The notes under the pieces: generated by a model
Database searches by the model: none
What the model saw: the letters and a program-made list of their open reading frames with translations, nothing else
Told to the model about the DNA's origin: nothing
Shown: piece after piece, positions 13,975-27,394 of the stretch
Numbering within the stretch: position 1 is the first letter of the stretch
How the letters are laid out: every line of letters starts with the position of its first letter
Translations under genes and position numbers: made by a program
From: Gnetum montanum
Lineage: Eukaryota; Streptophyta; Gnetopsida; Gnetales; Gnetaceae
Length of the DNA: 64,000 nucleotides
Assembly: GCA_015680685.1 (NCBI GenBank)
Contig: MNCI01023529.1
Location: 365,963 to 429,962 of the forward strand
Direction: 5' to 3'

Positions 13975-16095
13975 ATGTCTTCTTCTCATAAAAGCACTTC
14001 ACCACCTAGGGATCATACAAGAGACAATCGGCAGTTTNCTACAACATGAGGGACTAGCATCCCATAGAAGCATAACGTCAATGGGACTTGCGACAGGAGA
14101 GTCACCACACATCGTTGAAGGGCAAAGGCATCCATAATGCTTCACCTTTCATAAGAGAAATTAAGGGTGGCTAACCTATCTCAATATGTTCTCCACGAAA
14201 TGATATTTCCCCTCCTAACGATAGTGAGGAGGTGGGGTATCAAAACTTGCACTCTACGATATACAACCCTGGTTCTGATTCCCACAAACACCAAGTGTTC
14301 ACTGAGGGAACACAAGCATAAGATAAGGGTAAGCATTCTGATTGTCATCACGATTGAGGCTGTAGCCACCGAAGAGAAGGTAAGAAACATCGTCATGGCG
14401 ATGGTTCCCCTTCTTCTTCCCCTTCATCACATTATTCACCCTCTCCTTCCACATCAAGATGCAGTCACAAAGAGCACAACTGTAAGGATAAGGGTAAGGA
14501 TAAGCAAAATGAGAGACCTCGACAAGAGAGTCAAGAGTGAGGACGAGGGCATTCTAGGAAATCAAGACATGAAAGAAGGGAAAGTAGGGAACCACATAGG
14601 CATCATAGACGTCATGAGAGAGATGATCATGATAAACCGTTACTTGCAACCCAAAGCATGTTAGACATTATGGAGGCTGTGAGAATACCTACAAGGCACC
14701 AAAAAGATAGTCGAATCAAGAGACTAGACATGAACAATATCCCACGGTTTGAGGGGGGATATAATGCTGATCTGCAGAACCACTTACAAGCATTCCATGA
14801 TGCCTGTGCCTTGCAGAATATTGAACATGAGTGGAAAACGTTAAAGTTGTTCCCTAGGATACTCATAAAAGAAGCAAAAATTTGGTACTAGTACTTAGAA
14901 CCATAATCCATTAGATGATGGAGTATGATGCTAGAGCTGTTTAATGATAAATACCAAACGTACTCTAGAGTGTCCAACTTGCATAAGCAGATCCAAGGAT
15001 GGAAGCAGGGTAATCACGAACCCTTGGATATTGCCATGGGCCGATATTATGCATTGCTATATTGTTGCCCAGGCCATGGTTACACACAACGGGATCAACT
15101 ACACCACCTCATAGATGGGTTAAGACACGAAACTAGGAGAACCCTTGGGACATATGCCCAAGGAAGATTATCTGAACTTAGGTCCCATGAAGTTCATAGA
15201 TTGTTAGAGCAAGTAGCTAAGGAAGAAGGTGAGCTACAAAAAAGAGAAAGCGCGGAAGAATATAACTACAATCCTTCCCTTTGAAAAAAGGGAGTAAGAT
15301 TCTGTGATGAAGAGGATGAGTCACCACTCAAAGATTTGGTGAATAGAAAAACCTTGCCACTTCAAAAGTTAACAACCAAAGTGTCAGCTAAGGTAGATCA
15401 AATGTGGGACTCCTTAGACAATAGATTCGAAATTATTTTGAAAATCGTAGAGGAGTCTAAGGAGCAAAGTAATGACCATGATAAGAAAAAGAGAAGAGAT
15501 TCAGACCATGCACATAACAAGGGTAAGGGAAAAATGACTATCATCGATGAGGTTGTGGACTCTGATATGGACAATGATGGTGGATGTGAGATTTACCAAT
15601 ATGACCATCCTAAGGGATGTTGTCCAATAATCTCACATCTGAAAGAGTTCGAGGTGTATGCACTTAACCCACAACTTAACAAATGACAAGCACCCCGAAG
15701 GTTACCTTATCCCCAAGGTAACTCGAGGCAGTTCCACCAACCATTAACATATTATCCAAGTGGAACTTTGCCACAACCTATTGAGCAACACCAGTAGTGG
15801 AAATACCCACAATCATGGGGGATGCCACTGCCTAGGCAACAATACCCTTACTGGCAACCAGATCCATATGGCTATTACGTGCAGCAGTCGGTTTCTCCAA
15901 GTGACTCTATGGGTCACGTGACTCCACAATGGCACTACCATCCTCTCTTGGAAGTATTTTAAGACTCCCTCTCTTGGAAGAGACACTCCACATGCATACC
16001 ATCCTTTGAATCCATCCGCATCTCTTACGCTGATAGTTCCACTACCACCCGCTCCAATGATGCAAGGGGAACTCCCCACTCAACCGTAGCAACGT
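13975..16095 (+). pseudogene. Gag of element A, degenerate
   Basis: The probable start is the ATG at 13975 (MSSSHKSTSPPR). After broken frames comes the capsid-like part (about 14658-15284) with RIKRLDMNNIPRFEGGYNAD and LKLFPRILIKEAKIWY, as in retrotransposon gag domains. A Glu/Lys-rich helical part (15336-15560) follows, then the box CEIYQYDHPKGCC (15588-15626), a variant zinc knuckle with its second Cys changed to Tyr. A Pro/Gln/Tyr-rich linker ends it. Frameshifts and stops make it non-functional. Confidence 0.75.
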
Positions 16096-16101
16096 AATGC
16101 T

Positions 16102-16877
16102 ATGAGAGCTGTAAACCTTCAACCCACTGCTGGTTCTAACAACTGTACAAAGAGAAAACCCTTCTTTAGAACCAATAATCCAAACAAGCTCTCACAACCA
16201 CAAGTGGTTGAGTCTATGACCACTCCTCCATCAAGAAAGGCTTTGGAGCTCCCTTCAAACCAACAACAGAGCTCAACGCACACGGTTATGTTAATACATA
16301 CTATCACTGATTGGATAAAGATGGGCCACCTTCCCAGGAAACTCTTTGACCCTAGAAGTCCCTTAATCTACATCCAAGTCGCTGGGAACGAATCACATAA
16401 GGCTCTTCTTAACTCAGGTTCCGGAGTCAACTTAATATCGCAAGAAATGTATAAAGCCTAGAACCTACCTCCACTCAAGAAGAGCAATATTCATTAGAGC
16501 TGGCTAACTAGTCCATCACTGTCCCTTTGGGACTTGTGGAGGAAATTATTACCACTGTGTGTGGTTGGTCATACCTAGCCGATTTCCTAATGATAGAAGT
16601 CAACAATAATAAAGGGGACTTCCCAATTATAATGGGGAGGGCATGGCTAAGTACCATAAACGCATGCCTAGGAATCTATGATCTTTTCTTGGAAATATCT
16701 AAGGTAAACATTTATGGAAAGATCGAGAAGAAGAAGGTTCCATGCATCACATACAGTGAGACAAAGGGTGATGACATGGAGGAATGCTCAGCATCTCTTG
16801 CATGCAACTGGTGTGCTCAGGAAATTAACATACAAAGGTGCCTGTATGTAGCAACCACACAACAAGAGAACACCTAG
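16102..16877 (+). pseudogene. Aspartic protease region of element A
   Basis: A retropepsin-like segment with IYIQVAGNESHKALL, then NSGSGVNLIS, where the catalytic D of D-S/T-G is changed to N. A second half follows with DFPIIMGRAWLSTINACLGIYDL, the conserved ILGRxWL-type strand of gypsy proteases. In-frame stops near 16460 and 16875 interrupt it. The reading continues to about 17050 and then runs straight into post-pol DNA. Confidence 0.75.
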
Positions 16878-17055
16878 TGGTTGATAGCTAATCAAGAGAG
16901 CAACCTACAAATATGTATGGAACAAACTAGGGGAACAACTTGTAATCACAACAAAAGCATAAATACATTAGAATATGAGCATCGCCAAATTCCAACCCTT
17001 AATCTAAAAACATCAATTGGGAGAAGTTGGAAACTTATAAAAAATTCAAATAAGT

Positions 17056-19007
17056 ATTCGTTATTGTGGATTTCTCCCTTTCAATTCAGTCATGGGGGAG
17101 ATGGCCACCTATGTTGATCAATTGAGGCCCTAAGTTCTTTTAAGTTTTTGTTTTACACATTTTTGTTTCATATTTTTGTTTTACAAATTTCTTTAATTTT
17201 TCTTGTTTTTGTTTTACAACATCATTTATACTTTTTCTTTTATTCGTATGTGTGTATTTTATCCATTTTGTTAAGTTTGTCATCCAATAAGTGCTATTAA
17301 ATGATGGTATGAACTGTTTTCTATTAGTTGCTAATGTTTGGTTTTTACCTTTAAGTTATGATGTTGATCCTAAGATATGGTTCTTTTGATATAGCAACCA
17401 ATGAGTCCACATAATCTATGCATCCATAAATCTCTATGGTCTCTCTTGGCTTGGAATTGTACAGTCCCTTTCTTCAAAATAATAAGAACTATCAACGAAT
17501 CGATGACTGAGTATTTCTCAAACTAAGGAAGGACTCAAGGATTGAAAAAGGTGTGGCTTCAAGGGAACTTGATGCATTTTTGTTGGCCATTCTCTTGGGT
17601 GCTTGGATGTTTTCTTCTCAAGTGTTCTTACCATTTTGATGATTGCCATATTATCGGGAAGTTGAGTAAATAAAAATAATAAGTCTTTGCATGGTGTGGT
17701 TCTCATGCAAAAACACAAAAAAAAAATAGTGAGGATTCAAAGCACACCCATTAGATGAAATAATCATTTGGGATACAAGCACTAGTTATGGAACTAAAAT
17801 AAACATGTTTCCTCTAACCAAGGCCCTTCTTGCTTCCTACTCTCTCCTCCTTCGTTTCGTCAGAATGGTGATGGCTCTTGGGTAAAGGCATTCTTGTTAC
17901 TTCAAGTGGATGGATTGGCTGAATGCATTAATGCGAAGTCACTGGATGTGGTTTGTTTGAGGCCGAACTTGGAATGGGATCTACTAAGTCACATTAATCA
18001 TTAAATACACAAGGGGCTATACACCACCTTGTTCTTGAGACTCCATTCCATTCTCTTCTTTCCATCATTCTTTCTCCATTGTTCACCTCATTTTCGGTTA
18101 TATCATTAGTGTATATCTTGGCGGATGCATTGTTTTCTTTTTGGTAAATTCTTGTGGTTAAGACTTTAACTCTTGTTTCCAAATGATATTCCTAGAGCCT
18201 ACGAACTCTTTAAATGTGGGAGTGTCAGGGCATTAAGGGCATGAGCCTGCTTTGGGGAGGACCCACTAACATTCCTATTTGGTGCATCCGTTAATTTCTT
18301 TCCCTTAACATTTTTGTAATCAACTCTATTTTGTTTATTTCTATCTTGACATCTAGTTCATTGACATTACAGTTGTCTGTTTTTCTTCATCCTTCTTATT
18401 CCTTCTCCTTTTCCATGCTCTCGCTATCGTAGGTTCGCGATTAGTCATGGGGGTCCTCATCCAATTTTTTCAATTTTTTCCTAACCCCTACACCTTGGGT
18501 AGTCATCATTAGTATATCTCTAGAATCCACATCAGCCATACCACAACTCAACCAATGGACCTTTCACCAAAGCAAGGTATCAATTGCATTGTGATTCATT
18601 TACCCTTGCTAATATAAGATTGTGTTGTGTGTGTAGATGACAATCATACAACAACAGATTGGACCTAGAGGGAACACTTGGAATGGATCAATGTTGAAGT
18701 AGTTATACAAGGAGCAAGATTGATGGTGCGCTTATGGATGGACAACGAAAGGCACAATCTTGGCGTTGGCAGTAGCAGACTTCTTCTCTCTTCTCTCTTC
18801 TCTCTCAGCTGCCAAATAAGGCCTGATGTCAAATGTATAAAGTGTTCACTCTTGTTGTCGTGAACACCCATTTTTTCATGTTTTGTAATGATGATCCGTT
18901 CACATGTCATCCCATTCACCATTAGTTCCATTCAAGTCAATAATCCCATACCTTCCCAATACTTTGCAAGGAACTCAAGGATGAATTTTGATTTAGTCAT
19001 GGGGGTA
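17056..19007 (+). other. Post-pol spacer of element A
   Basis: Non-coding DNA after the pol deletion. It contains a polypurine-like motif after the pol position (17088-17105), an A-rich block (17689-17745), the GGGGAGGA box (18195-18267), a second purine motif TTAGTCATGGGGGT (18441-18454), a predicted 60-nt intron with AG|GTATCA donor and GTGTAG|ATG acceptor (18577-18636), a short ORF3 remnant (18637 to about 18860) and the true tract TAGTCATGGGGGTA (18994-19007). No intact ORF. Confidence 0.65.
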
Positions 19008-19828
19008 TGATGGGATGCGATATTGCATGGGTTGCGATATCGCATACATGATATCATATCCTTTCCTGCGATATCGAGTACGCGATATCGCAACCCACCG
19101 CCTGTTCTATAAATAAGAGGCGGCTCTCCCTGGTTTCTCCATCTAGATCTAGACCTTAGCCAAACTCTTGCTATTTTTCCATTCTAGAGTTAGAATAATT
19201 TCCATGTGCCCGCAATAGGAGTTCCAAAGTGAATGGATCTTTATTCAAACAATTCTGTACCTAAGCACACGATTGTGTACGACAATAAAGATGAACTTTT
19301 GGATAAACCTTGCAGTGCATGGGCTAAGCTAAATAGGAATTTAATTATTGTTAATGTTTAAATGTTTTATTAGTTAATTAAATCTCTCTCAACCCTCAAC
19401 TCTCGTAGTTAAGTACATTCAGTACGACTACTTCGAGCACGTGCGTTACACTTGGTAATCCGAGTAACAAATAGCATTTGGTAATCCTAGCAGCGTTGCA
19501 TTAGTTCAAGGTATGAAATGGCAAGTGGGAATGGATACTGATGCTAGGGTAATTAAGGCTTAGATAGTTAAAGTTAGTTACTTAGTCTCTTCACCCTTTC
19601 CCTCATTAGCATAGGTGATAAAAACATAAAAGATATAAAAAACACATGCCTCAAGCTTACTTAACCATACAACCATGACAAATACAAGTAAGCTTGGGAG
19701 GACAACGATTGATTAACCTTAGGTGTTTCATAAGGCGTGTAGGCACTTAGTCTATGGAGTTCGATCGGATCGGTTGTGTAATGCTCGTATTCGTATGGTT
19801 GAGTGTAGGGGTACCTCACCACTCATCA
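19008..19828 (+). repeat. 3' LTR of element A
   Basis: 821 bp, TGATGGGATG...CTCATCA, with TATA box at 19108-19118 and the same R/U5 as the 5' LTR. Followed by the target copy GTCTA (19829-19833). Confidence 0.92.
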
Positions 19829-19833
19829 GTCTA

Positions 19834-20093
19834 TTATGCACTACTACCTCATTCATAGCCTATCCTCCTTAGTAGTCATTCCCTTTACTCTATCATAACC
19901 TTTCGAATGATCTTCTCTTCCTCTTTAGAAAACTGGACCAGATTATGAATGACTGACCTTAGATATTTTGTGTCTATTTAGAAAACTATATCCTTCTTTG
20001 CTTATTCAACTTATAAGTAACTTATTAACCTTTTGGTTTCTTAAATGGTCATTACAAATTTCATTAATTATAACAACTTCTATATTTCATTAT
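19834..20093 (-). repeat. Element D left LTR, fragment 2
   Basis: Continues the LTR from 13021 (compare 43321-43575: ACTACCTCATTCATAGCCTATCC in both). Bases 20089-20093 (ATTAT) are the left target copy of composite B. Confidence 0.85.
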
Positions 20094-21183
20094 TGATGAA
20101 GCAGTTACTCTAATTATTAAAGCGGTTATTATTGGAGCGGTTATTATTAGAGTGGTTATGATTGGAGTGGTCATTGTAATAATTAGAGTGGTTATTATTG
20201 GAGTGGTTACTCTAATAATTAGAGCAGTTGTTATTGAAGTGATTACTCTAATTATTTGAGCGGTTATTATTAGAGTGGTTACTCTAATAATTAGAGTGGT
20301 TATTATTAGAGTAGTTATTATTGGAGTGGTTACTCTAATAATTAGAGTGGTTATTACTGGAGCTGTTATTTTAATTATTAGAGTGGTTACTCTAATTATT
20401 AGAGTAGTTGCTTCCAAGTCTATAAATACAGTGCCCAGGTGCACAATTGGAAAAGAAGTCTTGTAGCAGTCAAGTAGCGAAACTCTTGTAGTCTATTTGA
20501 AGGTTAGAGTATTTTCTAGTGCCCGCAACAAGAGGTCGAAGTGTGGATGGATCTTTATTTGAGCATTGTGTACCTGAGCACACCTTGTGTATAGCAATAA
20601 AGATAAGCTCTTTGATTCATCCTTATAGCACTTGAGATTTGTTTTTTGATGCATTCATTTTATTTTATTTTCTTATGCATTTATTTTATTTTATGCACTT
20701 TACATTTCTATTATTAGCATAGCAATTCATTTTGATCAATTAAGAAAATCATTAAGCACACTCAATACGATCACTTTGAGCATGTGTATAACACTTGGTA
20801 ACCTAGTAACGATTAGTGTTTGGTAATCCTAGTAGTGTTGCATTGGTTTAGGATGTGTATGGCAAGTGAGAATGGATATTAGTGTTAGGATTAGTTAAAG
20901 CCTAGTTAATCAGTAGTTAAGTTAAATTAGTTACTTAGTTATCTCTCTCTCCTCCCTTATTAGCAACAGGACATAAAAACATAAAATCTATAAAAATCAT
21001 ATGCCTCAAGCTTACTTAACTATACAATCGTGACATATAAGTAAGTTTGAGAAGACAATGATCAACCAACCCATCCTTCTTCCACAAAGGCGCATAGGCA
21101 CTTAGTCATTGGAATATGACCGGATCATGCGTGAAAACCTTGTATTCATATGGTTAAGCATAGGGGTACCTCACCGCTCATCA
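20094..21183 (+). repeat. LTR 1 of composite B (with U3 minisatellite)
   Basis: 1090 bp. U3 to about 20410 is an array of units such as GTTACTCTAATAATTAGAG and GGTTATTATTGGAGTG, each containing the inverted motif CTCTAAT-N-ATTAGAG. A TATA box TCTATAAATACA follows at 20419-20430 and AATAAAG near 20599. Ends GCTCATCA. Confidence 0.85.
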
Positions 21184-21204
21184 TTGGTGCTGTTGCCGAG
21201 GACT
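21184..21204 (+). other. Primer-binding site (tRNA-Asp type), element B1
   Basis: TTGGTGCTGTTGCCGAGGAC directly after the LTR differs by few bases from TGGCGCCGTTGCCGGGGA, the complement of the plant tRNA-Asp 3' end. Confidence 0.8.
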
Positions 21205-21319
21205 TAATTGTTTGTACACTAATTAGAACATAGGAAATTATTCACGTCATTGGAATGAACCCTTAGGGTTGGTTGAGAAAATAATAAACAAGAATACATT
21301 GCACACTGAATAGACAAGT

Positions 21320-23640
21320 ATGTCTTCTTCTTCGTATGAAAGCACCTCACCGCCTAGGTTTGAAACAGGAAACAATCGGCGGTGTAATACACGACATTGA
21401 TTCGCCAGTCCCTTAACAAGTTCAAGTGGTATATATTCATCCTAAGGAGTATATACCAGACTTCACTTTTATCCTCCATCAAGATGAACAATTGCATTGG
21501 TGAGACTTAGCAGGTAACATAATGTTACCTCTCGCTCATTCAGTCTTGAGCATGCTTCTTCGTGCTCTCACACGAATTGGCATGTTGCACTTACATGCAA
21601 AATACATTGTGCAAAACCATGACTTGAGAGAATATCATTCCACAGAGGCATAATGTTAAAGGGACTTGCAATAGGAGAGACATCATAAGTCTTTGAAGGG
21701 TAAGTGATCCCAGGATGCCCTACATGTCTTAAGCAAAAATGAGGGTGGTGAACCTACCTCAGGCAGTCACCTACACAATGATGTTTCTCCCCTTGACTTT
21801 GGCCAAGGGGTTATGTATTAGGACCTTCATTCCACTATTAATAACCCAGGTTTTGATACCCACCAACACAAAGGGTTTGAAAAAGGAACACGAACACATG
21901 ATAAAGGTGGACATTCTTATCACAATCGTGATCGAGGTCGTGACCACTGAAGTGAAGGTAGTAGATACCATCATGGTGATGGTTCTCCTTCTTCTTCAAT
22001 TTCATCATCTCCTTCACCCTCTCCTTCAATATCCAGATGCATTCATAAAGAAAAAGACGATGGGGATAAACGTAGGCAAAGTGGAAATCATAGACGAAAC
22101 ATCCAGGAAAGGGGACGAGGGCACTCTAGAGAGTCATGACATAAAAGAAGGGAGAGTAGGGAACAACGTAGGCATCATAGACGCCATGGACGAGATGATC
22201 ACGATGAACCCCTACTCACTACTTGAAGTATGTTAGACATAACTGAGGCTGGTAGAATTCCAACAAGGCACCAGAAAGATAGTAGGATTAAGAGATTAGA
22301 TATGAACCATATCCCATGATTTGAAGGGGGATACAACACTGATCCTCAAAATCATTTACAAGCATTCCATGACACGTCTGCCTTACAAAACATAGAGAAC
22401 AAATGTCAAAAAATTAAGTTATTCCTACGAACACTAGTTAAAGAAGCGGAAATCTGGTACCGATCTTTAGAACCAGAATCCATTCGTAGGTGGAGTACTA
22501 TGTTAGAACTATTTAATGAAAAGTACCAAATGTACTCCCGAGTGTCTAACTTGCAAAAAAAAATCCAAGGCTGGAAATAAGGAGGACATGAACCCTTGAA
22601 TGCTTCCATGGATCAATATTATGCAATGTTACACCATTTTCCTAGCCATGGTTATTCACAAAGGAATGAAATGAGAGGAACCCTTGGGACTTATGTGTAC
22701 GGAAGACTATCCAAGCTTAGGTTCCATCAAATTCAAAGATTATTGGATCAAGTTGCTAAGGAAGAAGGTGAGCTATGGAAGAGAGAAAGTGCAAAAGAGT
22801 GTAACTAAGATCCTTCCCTCTAGAAGAGGGGAGTAAGATTTTGTGAGGATGAAGAAGAGTCACCACTCGAAGAGATGGTGAATAGAAAAACTTTGCCTAT
22901 CGAAAATTTGATATCAGAAGTATCAGCAAAGGTAGACCAAATGTGGGATTCCATAGACAAAAGATTTCAATTTGTTCTTAAAATAGTAGAGGAGTCTAGA
23001 GAGCAAGGTAGTGATCATGAAAAAAGAAAAAAGAGAGAAGTTGAACATGCACATAGCAAGGGTAAGGGAAAATTTGCCATCATTGAAGAGGTTGTGGAGT
23101 TAGAAACAGATAATGATAGTGGATGTGAAATATGTCAATATAACCATCCTAAGGGATGTTGCCCTGTAATCTCACATCTGTAAGAGTCTGGGATGTATGC
23201 ACTCAACCCATGATTGAACAAACGACAAGCACCCTGAAGGTTACCTTACCCCCAAGATAACCCAAGACAGTTCCACCAACCCTTAACGTATTATCCAAGT
23301 GGAACTCCACTACAACCAATTGAGTAATATCAATAGTGGCAACACCCAAAATCATGGGGAATGCCACCACCAAGGCAACAGTATCCTTACCAACAACCTA
23401 ATCTGTATGGATATTATGTGTAGTAGCTAACCTCCCTAGGTGACTCTACTGGTCACATCACTCCTCAACCTCACTATCAAGCCCATGAGTATTATAGAAC
23501 TCTCTCTTCTAGGGGTGATATTCTACAAGAATATCATCCTTCTCATTCGGTTGCATCTCTTTCACCAATAACTCCACTACCACCTGCTCCAGCTGTGCAG
23601 GGTAAAATCCCTATCCAACCATAGCAATGTAATGCTACAA
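21320..23640 (+). pseudogene. Gag of element B1, degenerate
   Basis: Start ATG at 21320 (MSSSSYESTSPPR). An N-terminal segment has PDFTFILHQDEQLHW, and an Arg/His/Ser-rich region lies around 21950-22200. The capsid-like part (22230-22808) has RIKRLDMNHIP and LVKEAEIWYRSLEPESIRRW. A charged helix follows (22875-23080), then an intact knuckle-like box CEICQYNHPKGCC near 23128-23166. The Pro/Gln/Tyr-rich end runs to about 23640. Several stops and frame changes are present. Confidence 0.75.
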
Positions 23641-23681
23641 GGGCTATTAACTCTCAACCTACTATTGGTTCCAACAACCAC

Positions 23682-24290
23682 ATGAAGAAAAGACCTTTCC
23701 TTAGAACCAATAGACCAACCAAGCCCTTGCAATCACAAGTAGCTGATTCCTTTGACACCTCAGTATCAATCAAAACTTTGGAGCCCCCTTCAACCCAATC
23801 ACCGCACTCAACACATACATTGATGCTAACACATGCCATCACCAATTGGGTCAAAGCTAGCCACCTTCCTAGGAAATTCTCTAATCTTGGGAGTCCTCTG
23901 ATATACTTACAAATTGCTGGAAATGCATCGTGCAAGGCTCTTTTGGATTTAGGTTCCGGTGTCAACTTGATTTCTCAAGAAATGTACAAGGCCTGGAACC
24001 TGCCTCCATTGAAAAAGAGAAATATTCATCTAAAGTTGGCCAACCAGTCCATCATTGTCCCACTGGGACTGGTGGAAGACATTATTACCACTATTTATGG
24101 GTGGCCATACCTAGTTGATTTCCTAGTGATTTAGATGAACAATGGTAAAGGGGACTTCCCAATCATAATGGGAAGAGCATGGCTAAGCATAGTCAACGCG
24201 TGCTTAGGAATCTATGATCTTTCCTTGTAAATATCAAAGGAAAACACATTCTGAAAGATTGAGAAGAAGAAAGTTTCATGCATTGCATAC
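23682..24290 (+). pseudogene. Aspartic protease region of element B1
   Basis: A 150-residue open stretch followed by a stop at 24132. The active-site triplet reads LLDLGSGVNLIS, so D is kept but the following S/T is L. FPIIMGRAWLSIVNACLGIYDL follows. The same fold and spacing occur in A, B2 and G', each with a different active-site change. Confidence 0.75.
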
Positions 24291-24559
24291 AATGACATAG
24301 GGTGTAATTGCATGTAGAGGTCATGGTTTGTGCAAAGTTTAGCATTTCCTACATGCAATCAGTGTGCACAAGTGATAAACATACAAAGGTGCCTGTATGC
24401 AGTAGCCACACGACAAGAAGACACCCAGTGGTTGATAGCTGATCAAGAAAGTAGTTCACTCATATGCATGGAACCAATTGAGGGTTTGACTTGTGCTTAC
24501 ATTGATAGCATAGACGCATTAGAGGAATTCCACTATCAACTTCCAAGTCTTAACCTTAA

Positions 24560-27390
24560 AAATATCAACTAGGGGAAGTTGGAAATTCTTGACAAATTTA
24601 AGCAGGAACCCCTTGAGCTGAAACCATTGCCCACCAGTATGGAATACATGTTCCTTAAGAATGGAGAATTGGTAATTATCAACACAAAGCTTACTCTGCA
24701 ACAAAAATAGAAATTGCTAGAAGTGATAAATAGATGGTAAAAAGCCTTTGCTTGGTCATATTACAAATTAACTAAAATAGATCCTAGGATATGCCAACAT
24801 AGGATTTACACCAACCCCTCCATAAAGCCTCGAAGATAACTACAGAGGCATTTGAACTCAAAGCTGAAGTAAGTAGTTAAGGAAGAAATCGAACAGCTTC
24901 TCAAGGCTGGGTTCATTTACCTCATTACTGATAGTGAATGGGTTAGGCCCTTAGTTATTGTGCCTAAAAAGGAAGGTAAATGGAGGGTGTGCATAGATTT
25001 TAGGCTACTAAATATGACAACATTTAAAGATCACTTTCCATTGCCATTTTTTAATCAAGTCTTAGACACCATTGTAGGGCATTGTTATTATAGTTTTCTA
25101 GATGGATATAGTAGATATAACCAAATACAATAGCCCTAGAAGACCAAGCCAAGACTACGTTCACCAGTCCTTGGGAAACATTTGCATACAAATAGATGTC
25201 ATTTGGCTTGTGTAATGCCCCTGCAACATTTCAATGGCTAGTTCTAAGCATATTCCAATAGAAAATAGGGAATAGTATGGAGGTCTTTATGGACAACTTC
25301 TTCACTTATGAAGCAAACTTTGATCAAGCCTTGGACCAGTTGGAGCAAGTGTTAAAAAGATGTGTAGAAACTAATTTGAGGCTCAATTGGCAGAAAAGCC
25401 ATTTGATGGCCTAAGAAGGCATAGTACTTGAACATAAAATCTCACACACAGGGATAGAGGTAGACCTTGAGAAAATCAAAATCATCCAAGGAATTACCCA
25501 TCAACTGGAAACTATCAAAGATATTTGGTCATTCCTTGGACATACTGGCTACTATAGGAGATTTATTGAGAACTTTTTAAAGGTTGCCAAACTATTGGTG
25601 GAATTAATGAAAAAGGACATACCTTTTGGGTGGACCAAGGAATGTGAATTAGCATTTCAAACTCTAAAAAAGAAGCTAGTAGAAACACCCATTCTACAAG
25701 CTCCTGATTGGTCCAACTATGCTTTAGGAGTTGTACTTACATAGTTAGATGACCAGAAGCATCCTTATTACATCCATTGTGCAAGTAGAAGAATTGCTGG
25801 TGCACAACTTAACTACACTACCACAGAGAAAGAATTAATGATTGTAGTGTTTGCACTAGAAATGTTTAGACACTATGTATTGGAATATAAAGTATCTATA
25901 CATACAAATCATAGTGCAATCTAGTTCCTCATGAATAAGCCAATGGTAAGCCCTTGTATTATACAGTGGCTTAAAATATTACAAGAGTTCAATTTAATGA
26001 TGATCGATCGCAAGGGCACCGAGAATGTAGTTGCTGATCATTTATCTCGGTTGCGATGGGATAACAAAGAGGATGAGTATCTAATTTTTGATTATTTCTC
26101 TAATGAATTCCTCTCTGCCAGTGTAGTGAATAATCAATCACCCATGGAGACAAACTAGTATAGTAGCATTCTTACCTATCTCCTCACCCAACAATTACCA
26201 CAAGAGTTAAACCTTAAGAAGAAATAATCATTTCTTCACCAAGCCAACTACTTTATAGAAATTAATGGGCAACTTTACAAAGTGTGTCCCGATGGTTTGG
26301 TTCGATGGTGTGTTCCTGATATAGATCAACTGCAAGTTCTCCAAGATACTCATGAGGGTCATTATGCTGGGAAACGAATGGCCATCAAGATCGTACTTGC
26401 AAGATATTATTGGCCTACATTATTTCAAGACACCCATCGTTTCGTCCAATCTTGTGAGCACTGTCAATGTGATGGGGGAATGACTGCTAGAATGAAGGAT
26501 CCACAATAATGGATTCAGCCATTAGAACCCTTTGACATTTGGGGAATTGATTTTATGGGGCTGATTACACCAATGTCTAATGAAAAAGTTTATATTATTG
26601 TTGTTGTTGATTACCTAAAAAAATTGGCCAAAGCAGCTGCTGTTAAAGATTGTACATCATCTACAGCTACATAATTTATTCAACAACAAATCATAAATAA
26701 GTTTGGTATGCCGCATGCACTTATTTTAGACAATGATACACACTTCACAGGTGTAACTTTTCAGAAATTAATGCAACGCTTAGGGGTTGAGCATAAATTG
26801 ACTACACCATACCACCCCCAAGTGAATGGTCAAGTAGAAGTCACCAACAGGGAGATTATGAAGATATTGATAAGAACTATTAGCAAGTTTAGGTGAGACT
26901 AAAGCACTGAACTGAACGATGCCCTTTAGGCATAATGCTCCACATGGAAACTCCCTATAGGCTACTCTCCCTATGAGTTAGTGTATAGTAAATTAACAAC
27001 ACTTCCCATTCAAACTAAGCTCTGTACACTATGCACAACATGTGACCTCAATTTTGACCTTGATCTAGCATAGAAACAATGGTTAGTAACCCTTAATTTG
27101 CTAGATGAAAATCGGCAAGCTACCTTGTCATCTAATGAATTGCACAAGGCATTCAATAAACAACATCATGACTTAAGGATTAGGAAAGTTAAATAGCAAT
27201 CAGAAGATAAGGTTCTCTACTAGAATCCCACACATGTGCCACAACGTACTAAATTTCAAACATTGTGGAAAGGACCTTATATTATTTATGCAACTTTTCC
27301 TTCAGAGGCCATGATAATATACAAACCTAAGAGCCTGGATAAGAAAATTTTGGTCAACATGCAACAAACCAAACCTTTCTAGGAGCTTAG
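24560..27390 (+). pseudogene. Pol of element B1: RT, RNaseH, integrase
   Basis: The only nearly full pol in the window. RT (about 24870-25400) has GFIYLITDSEW, WRVCIDFRLLN and FLDGYSRYNQIQ, with a frameshift near 25130. The catalytic YxDD box reads FMDN, so the enzyme is dead. RNaseH (about 25620-26080) has PFGWTKECELAF and the downstream YTTTEKELMIVVFALEMFRHY. Integrase (26330-27390) has the zinc site HEGHYAG...CEHCQ, then GIDFMG, LDNDTHF and a Q-V-E site for the DDE triad. The order PR-RT-RH-IN defines Ty3/gypsy. Most breaks are single stops in one frame (25400-26900). Confidence 0.85.
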
Positions 27391-27394
27391 GATA

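Larger units (their letters stand above)
13022..19828 (+). mobile_element. Gypsy element A, complete ends, pol-deleted
   Basis: 5' LTR 13022-13828 and 3' LTR 19008-19828, with a perfect 5-bp target duplication GTCTA at 13017-13021 and 19829-19833. The order is LTR, primer site, gag, protease, then a direct jump to the post-pol spacer, a predicted intron, a remnant of ORF3, polypurine tract and LTR. RT, RNaseH and integrase are missing, so the element is non-autonomous. A single N at 14038 marks an uncertain base. Confidence 0.92.

Noticed and set aside
20094-20410. CRISPR-like regular array
   Set aside because: Units are contiguous, imperfect and palindromic, with no unique spacers, in a plant LTR.
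20064-20444. 126-codon minus-strand ORF of repeated IITTLIIRVTT units (and its twin at 29396-29752)
   Set aside because: This is only the translation of the U3 minisatellite of element B. The peptide repeat follows the DNA repeat and there is no gene context.
21739-22236. 165-codon ORF in element B1 (and 14167-14664 in A)
   Set aside because: These are out-of-frame readings of the Arg/His/Ser-rich part of gag. The gag frame is recognised by comparison with B2.
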